A program made the position numbers and the translations under genes. Below, piece after piece: positions 19,801 through 29,378 of a stretch of 29,681 bases of DNA; position 1 is the first letter of the stretch; each line of letters starts with the position of its first letter. This DNA comes from Eimeria necatrix. Lineage: Eukaryota; Apicomplexa; Conoidasida; Eucoccidiorida; Eimeriidae. The notes under the pieces are model-generated. The model saw nothing but the letters and a program-made list of their open reading frames with translations. It made no database searches and had not been told where the DNA came from. The DNA lies in contig NW_013654325.1 of assembly GCF_000499385.1 (NCBI RefSeq), positions 1 to 29,681 on the forward strand, read 5' to 3'.

Positions 19801-22800
19801 CTGCTGCTGCTGCTGCACTGCTGCTGCAGGTACGACGTATGAGGGAAACGAGCTGTCAGAGCGAAGGCAAGAGCTGGTGCAGCAGCAAACAGGCTGACTC
19901 CGCTGCTGCCTGCGGTAACACAAGAATCACACGGAGGTTGCGTTGCTGCTCCTGCTGTTTTGCCCACTGCTGCTGTTCTTGCTGCTGCTGTTGCTGCAGC
20001 TGCCTTTGCAGTTTGTCCGACTGACACTGCCTTGCTGCTGTGTCTATGGCCGAGAGGATGAGGGGCTGCAGGGATATGGTGCCGCCGTGCTGCTGCTGCT
20101 GCTGCTGCTGTGCGGCGGCATCGAGCAGCAACGAAGTGAAGTCGCCGTCCGCCAGTAGCAAAAACCTAAGCAGGCAACCAAAGACAGAGAGACCAAGACA
20201 AATAGTTAACAATTAAAAACGAACTGACACGCAAAGGGAACCACCACAGCAGCAGCAGCCTGAAGGCAGCCTAAGGCAGCAGCTGAGGCAGCAGCGGCGA
20301 GACGAAGCAGCAAATGGCTCCGGCCTGGCGGCAGGCAGCCGCAGCACATGCAGCAGGAACAGGGGAGGGCGTAGAGACACGGGAGCAGCAAACGCGCAGG
20401 GTAAGGAGACACCCGCAGACAGCAAAAAAGCCAAACAAGAAATAAAAGATCAACTAGAAAACAGAGACAGCAGCAGGGCCCCAAAAAGGTGCTCAAAGGC
20501 AGCTCGAATGGCAAAGAGGGCGGAATGGAAGCAGATGTGCAGAGGAAGTGCAGCGGAGAGTAGACACAAAGAAAATCTACAAGCAGATCTGCTGCTGCTG
20601 CTGCTGCTTCTGCTCTGCAGCCAGAGCCATCGCTGGGCACTGCAAGCGCCTTGGGCTCGGCCCAGGAAGGCAAATTCAGGAGGAACTAAGGAGAAGAAAA
20701 AGAAGAAAGTGTAGCACACAGCAGCAGCTGCATCTTGCTGCCAGCTCTATAATGCGAGCATAAGCAAGAGCTGCAGCAGCAGTAGCAAATACAGGAAGAG
20801 CAGCAGCAACCGGGAGGCTGCTGCAGCAAACAGATGCCGCACCGTCTGATGGCCTCGAGATAGCTAAGCAGGTCGTGCTCCCACAGCAGCAGCTCTACCA
20901 GCCTGCACGCCTCAACAGAAACGCAGCACAAGAGTAGAGCATTTACTGCTGCTCCTGCTGCTGCAGTTGCAGCAGCGCTTGCTCCTACGGCAGCAATCGT
21001 CGCTGCAGCAGCAATTGGTGCCGTAGCACCAACTGATTGTGCACTGGCTCTTATTTGATTCTGCTGCTGCTGCTGTGTCCATCACTTTTTACTTTCGCTA
21101 CGTTGCGGCATCTGCTCCGCCTGCTGCTGCCACTGACAGCTCTACTGCTACTTCCTTTTCCAGCGCTGCTGCTGCTGTTGCTGCTTGCCTTTGGTTGCCC
21201 TTCGTGGAAGCAGCTGCAACTCGTTCATCAATTTTCTGCAGCAGTGGCAACTCAGGGTCGTGCGGCTGCCTCAGCATCTCCTGCTCCTGCAGAAGCAGCT
21301 GCTGCTGCTGCTGCTGCTGGCCCTGCGGAGTCAGCAGCCCATGATCATCGTGGCGCTGCGGTAGCAGTTGCTGATGCTCCTGTTGCTGTTGTGGGCTCTG
21401 GAGCAGCTGTTGCTGCTCCTCGAGAGAGAGAAGCTCCTGCAAAGTGGCAGGTAGTTCCCGCTGCTGTTGCTGCTGCTGCAGCTGTAGGTTTGCTGTAGCT
21501 TTTGGCGGCTTCTCCAGCAGCCTGCAGGGCAGCAAGACAGGCAGCAAGGAGCAAAATCAATAACCAATAAAAGCGATGCAAAGAACGAAGACAAAGGTGC
21601 CACAGTGCCGCTCTTGCTGCCTCTGTCGGTTTTGCTGCTCGTGCCATCACTTCACTAGGAGCTGCAGAGGCAGCAGCTGCAGCCGCAGCAGCAGCAGTGG
21701 CTGCAAGACCAGCACCAGGTGCAGCAGCAACTGCCGCTACAGCACCACAAGCAGCAGCGGAACCAAAAGCCGCAACACCAGCAGCAGCTGCAGTAGCAGC
21801 AGCAGCAGCAGCAGCTCTTTGGTGATATGCCTTACTCGCTATAGAGGACACTCTTTCCAGCCAACAAGAGCCGCTCAGGCAGAAGCGACGGCATAAAAGA
21901 TGGAATGTTCTCGCGCACCAGGACAAACCTGAATTTTGGCAGCAGCAGCAGCAGCAGCAGAGGCAGCAACAGCAGCAGAAGCAGCAGAAGAGACAGCAGC
22001 AGTACTTAAAAGGCATGTGAACAGTGGAAGCTGGAGCAGGAGCGCTACCCAAGGAGGAGCAGAAGCAGCATTTGAAAGTAGAAACAACAGCAGCAATCAA
22101 AGAGCAAACGCAGCACGCGAGCAAGGGAGCAGCAGCAACACGAGCAAACCGCCGACTGGGGCAGTCCCGCAGCAGCAGAGGCAAAATGTACATAATTGTC
22201 ATATATATACTATGCATATTAATATTATGAGTATATTATATATATACATATATATAGATTCATATATATATACAAGCGCAGTTTCTGCATCTAGCAGGTA
22301 ACAGCCTTTTGCCATGGCCCTCTCCCTCCTTCCCCCTTCTGCTGCTTCTGCTGCTGCAGCATTCCTAGCTTGTATCTCTCTTTCATTTTGCTTTTGTGCT
22401 GCTTCGGCTGCAGCTGCTGCGCTTACCGAGACCGCCAACTGGACAGCTGCGGGTCTTGAGGCGCCTCGCGGATGAAAAACTCGCCTTCTTCATCCCTGCA
22501 GCAGCAGAAACAGCAGCAACAGTAATAGCAGCTGCAGCAGCAGTAGCTGAAGCGGCAGCAGCTGCACCAGCAATGCTAGAGCTAGCTGTTGAAACGCCGT
22601 CGACAGCAGCAGCAGCAGGACCCGCCGCACAGACGGCTTCGACACCACTGCCTTTCGCAGCACTAAAAAATGTGTCAAACCAGCAGCAGCAGCCCCAGCA
22701 GCAGCAGCAAATGCAGTCGTCTGCTCACCGTAGGTGTCCATATTTGGTCCAGCTTTCAATAGCGTCGGCCATCGGCAGGAGAGATCGGTGGAGCTGATGC

Positions 22801-25800
22801 AAAAACACACGCACAAATACTACGCCTTGCTGCTGCTGCTGCTGCTGTGGGTGTTGCTGCTGCTGTCTGCTGCTGCTTTGTTGGATGGGCCCTTGCAGCA
22901 GGAAACCGCCTACAATCTGGAGGGCGACAGTGCGCAACTCGGAATCCCCTGATGAGCAGTGAGCTGCAGCGCAGCAGCAGCGGAGCAACAAAACAGCAGT
23001 ACCAGAAGCAGCAGAAGCAGCAGAAGCAGCAACACAACCGTAGCAGCAGCGAATGAGCAATTTTGCTTTCAGCTGTCCCGCAGTACTGCTGGTTATGGCT
23101 GCAGATGCCACTTCAGCAGCTATAACCGCAGCAGCAGCCCAGCAGCAGTAGCCCACCATAAATAGTGGAGAGGAGGGCAGCACCCTTCAGCCCTTTCGCG
23201 GCTTCCGTCTGCACTCACAGCAGCAGTAGCAGCGGCACCACCAGCGGGCAGTGATAGTAGCAAAAAAACAGAGGCAGTAGGAATGAGACAAAGGAGAGCA
23301 CTTGTGCTGCAGCACAAAGCAACAGCGGAGCGGCGACGAAGCAAAGAGACAAAGAGAGAGCAGCAGCAGCAAATTAAGCAGCAAAAGGGCAAAAAAGAGG
23401 CAGCAAAAGGAGCAAAAACAAAGTGAGGGAGAGGAGGGCGGCAGCAGGGGGAGAAAAGAGAAAGAAAAATGTAAAAAGGTGAGAAAAACAAATAAAAAAG
23501 ATAAGTGGCACTGAGAGGCCGTAGCAGCAAAGCCAGCGCAAGAGCCCGCAGCAGTGGTGAAGAGCTTCGGGGAAAGAAGCAGAAGCCGCAATAACATCAG
23601 AAGCAGCGGCAGCAGAGACAGAGCCTGGGTAGAGGAGCAGCAGCAGGCAGAGGCAGCAGCAAAGGAGCAGAAGCAAATGGGAAACAAACCAGAGACACCA
23701 AAAGCCGCATGCGCTGGTAAGGGCCCTGCAGCCAGACTGCAAGGCGCCGCAAAGTGGGTAGGCCCCCCTGCGCTGTTGCTGCTGCTGCTCCTGCTGCCGA
23801 TGGGTCTGTTGCGGCTTCGGCGCTGCAGCAGCGACGCGGAGATACACAGAGCCAGCAGCAGGCGGCAGCTAAGGAGAAGCAGCAGAGAAGAAACGAAAGC
23901 GGAGAGGAGACCAGCAGCAGAATAACTGAGGCAGCAGCAGAAAAAGGATTAGACTTCAAGGGAGGAAGCAAAGGCAGCCACGAGAGCAGCCGGAGCAGCA
24001 GCAGGAGCATCTGCCGCTGCCGCTGGCACGCTACTTCTGCAGCTGCTGCTGCTCCCTCTGCTGCTCCCCTGTTGCTGTTTCCCCTGCTGCTCTCCCTGCT
24101 GCTGCTGCTGCTGCTGCTAACCGCGCGATGTCTTCTTCGAGGATGGCGATGAGCTTGAAGTACTGGCGCAGCTCTGCTGCGACGCTCTGGCGAAATGCCT
24201 CAGCAGTTAAGGGACGGGGCAGCAGGAAGGAGCCCTGAGAGGCCGCATGCAGCAGTGCAGCGAAATTATTAGTTTGCGGGCTGGCCTCTGGGGCGAAGCT
24301 CTGGGGCTGCAGCACTAAAGTTTTCTTGCCTAATTTAGTCGGCTGCAGCAGCAGAATGGCGAGCCTTTTGGCTTTCATATAGAAGTGCTGCTGCAGTGAG
24401 AGAGGCACTGAGAAACGTGTAAACAGCCAGCTGCTCTAGTGCTGCACTGAAAGCCAGCAGCAGCACAGACGCAGCAGCTTGCTGCTGCCGGCCAAGGGAT
24501 GCTGCCCTACCCCTGGCTCCTCCACAGCCGCTTTCACTCGGGTGTACATACACCCCAAAGACCCCACGCGGGCGACAAGGCCCAGGACGCTGCGCGACGC
24601 CTTCACCTGCAGCAGCAACGCAGCAGCAGCGGCGCATCAGCAGCAGCGCAGTAGCAGCGGCAGCAACAGCAGCTGGACCTCAGCAGCTTGGACAGATAGC
24701 GCCCCACGGACTCTGGCTTGAAACGGAGCCGCCAGGCCGGAGGCGGGTGCAGCAAGGGGCAAGCAGCAACAGCTGCAGAGCAGCACTAGCTGACAGAATT
24801 CTAGATAAAATATTTAGTTTTTGAACATCAAATTCAAAAACAAAAAGAAAAAACGATGGGGGGTGGGTAAAGAAGGAAGCAAACAAGCAGCCACCCCAAG
24901 CAGCACCCAGCACCCAAACAGCGAAGCAACGAGCCACTGGCGTTTTCAGCGGCCTCCAGGGAGCAGCGCTTCAGGGGTGGAGGCAGCAGCAGCAGCTGCT
25001 GCAGCAGCGGCAGCAGTGAGACAGAGCAAGAAGAGAAACAAAAGGACGCAGACGAGGGGGACAGGGAGCAGCAGGCGAAGCTGCAGCAGAGTTGCAAAGG
25101 AAAAATTCTGCGCAGCAGGAGCTGCTGCTGCTGCTGCTTACAGGGGAGCACAGGCGAGCCGTCTGCAGCAGCGGATCGAAGCGCACAAACCTGCCCTCCA
25201 TGCCTGAGGCGCAGCAGCAGCAGCAGCTCTGATGCGGCAATTTGGTTCTCACAGAGAGAGCTTGGCCAGCCGCGACACAGGCGCATAGCCGCACTCGCGA
25301 GAGCGCCAGCCCACGCTCGTAATGCAGTGCCAGCAGCTGCAGCAGCAACTGCAGCAGCAAATGCAGCAGCAACTGCGGCAGCGCATAACGACGGCGGTAA
25401 TCTAGACAAGACCCGCAACGGCAGCAGCAAGAAGGGCAGCAGCACCGCCATAGATAGTAGCAGCACAGCACCACGAGTCGCAACGCAGAGACAGCAGCGA
25501 GACACAAAGCAACAACAACAGTATTCGTATTAGATTCACACAGCAAAAGGCGCAGTAACAGCAGCAGCAAAAGACGCAGCAGCAGCAGCAACAATAGTAG
25601 TAGCCGAGCAGCTGGGACTGCGGCAGCTGCAAGCATACGCTGCCCTAGCAGCGCGAAGAGTAGCAGCAGCGCAAGCAGCAGCGATGACGCTTCAAAGGAG
25701 AGCAGCGCCAGAGAGAATAGCAGCAGCAGCTGCAGCAGCAGCAAGAGCAGCAGCAGCAGCAAATATGGGGACGTGCACCGCACCTTGCAAGACGAAAAGA

Positions 25801-27390
25801 AGGTCTCTCAAGAGGGAAATCTCGTCGGCGCCCCAAAGGTCTGCAGCAAATCGGCAGCATCAAATCAGCAGCAGCAAAAGAGCAGCAGCAAGATGGCCTC
25901 AAGGTGAAGCGAGCGCTGAGGCGAGGAAGGAGTAAAATATAGAGAGAAAGGAACAGCAGCAAACAGGGTCAGCTGCCGCAGCCGCAGCAGCTGCAGCAAC
26001 CGCAGCTGCGGCGGAGACAGAAAAGGGCCTCGGAGGCTCATGCAAAGAAACAAAAAAAAACAGAAATGAAACTAAAATGGAACATAGAAGCAGCGAGATC
26101 CAGCAGCAGCAGCAACAGCAGTGGGACCTCGTGCCGTCTTTAAGCGTCTCTGTAGCAGCAAATGCAGCAACAGTGAAGGCAGCAGCAACGGATGAAGCAG
26201 CACCAACACCAGCCACAGCAGCAACGTCAGCAGCAGTAGTAACAAAGTTGTAGCAGCAGCAGCAGCAGCATCAAAGTTGCAGCAGCAGCAGCAGCAGGGC
26301 TACCGTAAGCACAGGCTGGCTGCGACTGCAGCACCGGAGGCTCAAGTCTCCTTGCTGCTGGCGGTCCGCTGTGGCTGAGGGACATTGCCAAGTGCTGCGC
26401 AGAGTCTGCAGAGGTGGCATCCCCTTCTGCTGCTGCTGCTGTTGCTGCTGTGTGTGCTGCTGCTGTCGCTGCTGCTGCGGCATTGCTGCTGCTGCTCACG
26501 AGCCCGCCACGCGGTGTCGCGGCTGCGCGCGGTGTCTGGCGTCCCCTCCCCGTTGTCGCTGCTGCTGCGTCTGCTGCTGCTGCTGCTGCTGGCGCCTTTT
26601 GGCCCACACTTTGCTGCTGCAGCTGTGGAGCCCTAGAGAGCAGCAGCAGCACTCTGAGGATGGCGTGGGGCCGCTGCAGCGGCTGCTGCTCCTTCGAGAG
26701 CAGCAGAGTGGAGAGCCGGGAGAAGAGCGAGGGAGGCGCAGCAGCAGCAGCGCCCCTCAGTCTCTCTGCAGCAGCAGCAGCAGCAGCAGCAAAAGCTAGA
26801 TGAGCAGATGAGCTGATGCAAGACACGGAAAGGAAGGTCAAGACAAACAGGGGTACAAGTGCAGCAGCAAACAGCAGCAGCACCCAGCCGCGCTGCAGCT
26901 CTCAGCTGCTGCTTGCTGCCTACGGCAATTTGCCTGTTTTGCTGATAAGGCCTTTTGCTGCCACTTTAAATTCACTTTTCAAGTTTTGATTCGTTTGCTG
27001 CTGCAGAAATTTGGGTTTTTTTCATGTCTCTGGCCTGCTGCTGCTGCTGCTGCTGCTGCACCGCTGCTGTTGCTGCGTTGCTAGGGCCGCGCTGCTGCCG
27101 CCTCAGCAGCAGCGAATGACTCAGGTGTATATACACCGCAACTCACCGTGCAGCTCCGAAAGGACTTCAGTCCTCTCCACCATCTCAGCAGCAGCATCGA
27201 GAGGTGCAGCAACAGCGCGGCCCTGCTCCTGTGCTGCAGCTAGGTGCCGCAGCAGCAGCTGCTGGAGCTCGTGCTGCAGCTGCTGCTGCTGCTGCGCGCT
27301 CAGAACTGCGGCTGCTGCTGTATCGGTGCTAAGGGCCCCAGTGCTGCACAGCAGGGAAGCCAGCCTAGCCAGTGGGGGGCGCACGTGCCC

Positions 27391-27429
<39 letters not shown>

Positions 27430-27456
27430 AGGCAGCAGAGACCCTTGTGCCCGCAT
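16420..27456 (-). CDS. GCP3: Gamma-tubulin complex component 3 (GCP3/Spc98 family), about 20 exons, about 1,316 aa
   Basis: GCP3 pairs with GCP2 in the gamma-tubulin small complex that nucleates microtubules at centrosomes and spindle poles. Minus-strand exons: 27456-27147, 26795-26304, 25840-25784, 25203-25142, 24606-24511, 24390-24035, 23822-23699, 22916-22729, 22495-22427, 21928-21836, 21521-21152, 20910-20843, 20165-19922, 19823-19678, 19540-19327, 18562-18453, 18094-18037, 17926-17732, 17602-17334 and 16849-16420. Phases match at every junction and the total is divisible by three. Family motifs appear in order: EISLLRDLLFVLQGMEGR, LRRLAVWLQGP, WTKYGHLRDEEGEFF, ENIPSFM, LLLAGKS, EAIRRFLLLADGDF, NEMLHF, EVIRPNW and LRLDFNDFY. 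LRRLAVW, IPSFM and LLLxGKS favour GCP3 over GCP2. It is longer than typical family members (human GCP3 is 907 aa) because of Ala, Ser and Gln insertions. Boundaries of exons 8, 11, 13 and 14 are least certain. The ATG at 27456 is the first after an in-frame TAG. Confidence 0.92.
17603..17731 (-). other. GCP3 intron 18 (129 bp, stop-free, length divisible by three)
   Basis: Donor GCG|GTGAAT at 17731 and acceptor TTCCATCAG ending at 17603. Read through, it encodes a Leu-rich stretch (FLLQLLLLILLLPLLRALLL) that mimics a membrane helix. GCP proteins have none at this point, and splicing joins TSMASRA to EFRFAAVAEQQL in register with the family. Confidence 0.75.
18095..20842 (-). other. GCP3: GCP3 C-terminal (GRIP2) core exons and their introns
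   Basis: Exons 13-16 encode the gamma-tubulin-binding half: LLLADGDF at about residues 764-771, then GLVLHLRIEEPLRFFIGDEL, KLFALLW/KSHLTHRQLHSAW and HLLNEMLHFSRHWLHF. The 19-codon exon 17 (18094-18037) follows with CRDVDEFLALLWQCI. Joining LFYQSIHR to CRDVDEF requires skipping a 358-bp intron (18452-18095). That intron has a long poly-Ala reading frame which could be mistaken for coding sequence. Confidence 0.85.
18864..19045 (+). repeat. Degenerate minisatellite in GCP3 intron 15
   Basis: Diverged copies of a motif near AAAATGAGGCTGAGACA recur at irregular spacing (for example 18864, 18889, 18926, 18952 and 19017). They occupy the 764-bp intron between 19326 and 18563. No coding potential is seen. 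Confidence 0.5.
21836..25840 (-). other. GCP3: GCP3 N-terminal GRIP1 exons
   Basis: Exons 3-10 form the GRIP1 half that mediates lateral GCP-GCP contacts. The joined order is LLRDLLFVLQG-MEGRFVRFD, VLGLVARVGSLGCMYTRVK, AFRQSVAAELRQYFKLIAIL, LRRLAVWLQGPYQRM, LHRSLLPMADAIESWTKYG, DEEGEFFIRE and ENIPSFMPSLLPERLLLAG. Each piece aligns in order with GCP3. Most donors are typical (GTAAGC at 25141, GTGAGC at 22728, GTAAGC at 22426, GTAAGG at 21835). Exon 8 may start at 22948 instead of 22916. Confidence 0.88.
22195..22274. repeat. AT-rich (TA)n microsatellite in GCP3 intron 9
   Basis: An interrupted run of TA dinucleotides lies inside the 498-bp intron 22426-21929. It is the only strongly AT-rich block in the otherwise CAG-rich gene. 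Confidence 0.85.
26304..27456 (-). other. GCP3: GCP3 N-terminal region (exons 1-2) with Ser and Ala tracts
   Basis: Exon 1 starts MRAQGSLLP and runs into 13 Ser encoded by AGC, seen on the plus strand as (CTG)12. It continues RPPLARLASLLCS and ends at a strong donor, CACG|GTGAGT. Exon 2 contains PSLFSRLSTLLL and HAILRVLLLLSRAPQ, which resemble the ALFSELHRKL and ILYLLLSLSEDP region of animal GCP3. Exon 2 then ends in an Ala-rich linker at TACG|GTAGCC. Confidence 0.8.
27391..27430 (+). repeat. (CTG)12 trinucleotide tract
   Basis: About 12 uninterrupted CTG units run on the plus strand, read as AGC (Ser) in the first exon of GCP3. It is among the longest pure triplet runs in the window. Confidence 0.9.
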
Positions 27457-28193
27457 CTTCCAACAATGACAATGCACATACAAAGGAAAAAAGAGGACCT
27501 GAAGAGGAGGCAGTGAGCGAACAAATAAGCAGCAGCTGCTGCTGCGCCCACGCTTTAGGGCCACAAGCTGCTACCGGCTAGCGGTGCTGTTGCTGCTGCT
27601 GCTGCTGCTGGTTTTTTCCCGTTTGTCTCTTCGCCCCCTTTTCCTCTTCGGCTGCTTCCGCTGCAGCCTCTCCCTTCGGCCTACAGCCCCAGCCAAGCCT
27701 CAGCTTATGCCCGAAAGCCTACAGAGGGCCCCTGGGGGCCCCGGGGCCCCTCTGTGCCCCGGGGCCCCCTGGGTCTGCCGGGGGCCCCCACGAACTCCGC
27801 TGCGAGCTGTGAGGCTCTTAGCTCTGCGCCAAGCGCATATATACCTGAGGGGCTTCTTAATGTCTATTGGCGCCGCTCAAAGCCCTTGGGGGGCCCGGGG
27901 GGCCCTGGGGGGCCCCTCTGGACTTGCGGGAGGGCCCTGGGGCCCCCGCGTCTCAAAGGAGGCTCAAACAGACCCACACTGCGCACAGAAACGTTTTATA
28001 AGTCATGTAGAGGCCACAAAATGCACAGAGGCTCGCAGGAGGCCCAAATCTGGCTGGATTGGGAGCCTCCAAGCGGGGTGGTGTTGGAGGCACCCCAAGT
28101 GAGGGGCTGCTGCCGTCGCAATTAGTTAATTTGAGGACAGAAGACTAAATGAATTGAATACAATTACCTATTCTTGATTGGTATGGCGATTTG
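27457..28193. other. Region upstream of GCP3, GC-rich, no gene
   Basis: This stretch holds the 5' flank of GCP3. GGGGCCCC-type blocks cluster at 27726-27790 and 27888-27947. Plus-strand frames across them (for example 27584-28102) are Pro/Gly-rich products of composition. No TATA-like or other promoter element can be assigned. Confidence 0.5.
27726..27947. repeat. GGGGCCCC-rich block
   Basis: Many G-runs and C-runs of four to six bases alternate, forming overlapping palindromes such as CCCCGGGGCCCC. Both strands could form hairpins or G-quadruplexes. Smaller blocks occur near 14970 and 28268. Confidence 0.75.
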
Positions 28194-28640
28194 ATGCTCT
28201 TAGTCGCACAAAAAATTAACTCAGTTAACTCAGAACTGCTGCGGCGGGGGTGGTTGTTGGGGCTGGTGGGGGCCCCGAAGCGTCGAATTGTAGGTACACT
28301 CGGCCGCGAAAACACCGAGGTAAACCACTTAACTAATGAAAAAGATTATAACGGAGTTACAATTATTGGTTCAGCAGGTAAAAATAGCGCATTTTCCGCG
28401 TCCAAGGAAGTACGAAGGCACCGCAGCAGCTTTGTACAAGAGCAGATCAGGGCTAGCGGGGTGTAAGTAGAGTTACTTTGCTTTATTGCATTCTTTTAAT
28501 AAATTATTAAATACCTTTTATTACATTTCTATTTCTCATTCTTCCACAGGCACAGCAGGATTCAATTCGCTTCCTCAGCACCCGCCCAATTCAGTTGCTG
28601 TGGCTCCAGGGCGTCTTCGGCGCAAAATGCGTATTTTTGA
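28194..28640 (+). CDS. Possible small spliced gene (two exons, 119 aa), unknown
   Basis: From the ATG at 28194 a frame runs to a strong donor GTAAGT at 28463. A pyrimidine-rich tract ending TTCCACAG closes the intron at 28549. Joining in phase 2 continues as HSRIQFASSAPAQFSCC to a TGA at 28638-28640. Without splicing the frame stops at the donor. The composition differs from the CAG-rich genes. Other splice-like sites inside exon 1 (GAG|GTAAAC near 28318, CAG|GTAAAA near 28375) and a possible acceptor just before 28203 make the true structure uncertain. No family is recognised. Confidence 0.3.
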
Positions 28641-29010
28641 GTGCAAATAATGTGTCCATTGCATGGTAATATATATTGCCTATATTTATATATTTGTGTG
28701 TAGACACAATATGCAAGTATTTACATGCATGTACCAGCGCGCGGACAAGCAATCGCAGTTCCACCGTACACACAATAGATCTAAACCTAACACTGTAATC
28801 CTTGCTGTACACATACCTGATATGCATTTATATGTTTATTTTATATTTAAATGCTTATAATCACATTGCAAATATGAAGGTTCGCGGGATGCAGCAGAAA
28901 GGTAGGGAGGGACGGACCCCACGGGTACTCGCCGTATTTCCCTCTGCCACTAGGGAGCCTAGGGTCTACGGTTTGGAGTTTCCCTTCCTTTCCCTTTAGA
29001 CTTCGTTTTG

Positions 29011-29157
29011 GGGTTTACAGCTTAGGGTTTGGGAGCCGCACGCCACCCCTGGGTCTTCCCTAGAGTTTTGAACCCTCTTTAAGCTTCTACTCGATTCAAA
29101 AGGGGCCTTCCCCCTAATTCAGAAAATGGAGAAGATCCCAAACCCTAAATCCTAAAC
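29011..29157. repeat. Degenerate telomere-like repeats in inverted orientation
   Basis: The left part reads GGGTTTACAGCTTAGGGTTTGGG (29011-29033, split here only by one degenerate unit). The right part reads CCCAAACCCTAAATCCTAAA (29137-29156), which is the complementary orientation. Both resemble the TTTAGGG telomeric unit. They are too degenerate and short to be a telomere end, so an interstitial origin is likely. Confidence 0.65.
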
Positions 29158-29357
29158 ATTCGAAAATTACCAAACGCCAAGAAAGGCCCCTTCCCAAACA
29201 ACCAAATGCCCGCAGCCGCGGTGCTCTCGAGTCTTCTACTCAAGTTCGGGAAAATATAAGAGGCACACGTAAATGCATAAATAAAGGAAGGTATACGAGT
29301 CCAATTATATCTTTATGTATATATATGAATATACGTACAACTAATGTGCATATACAT

Positions 29358-29378
29358 ACATATATATATATATATATA
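29358..29378. repeat. (TA)n microsatellite
   Basis: About ten uninterrupted TA units lie in AT-rich intergenic DNA. Confidence 0.9.

Noticed and set aside
27584..28102. 172-residue plus-strand frame across the GGGGCCCC block
   Set aside because: Its Pro/Gly-rich content follows from the repeat composition, and its start is a CTG.
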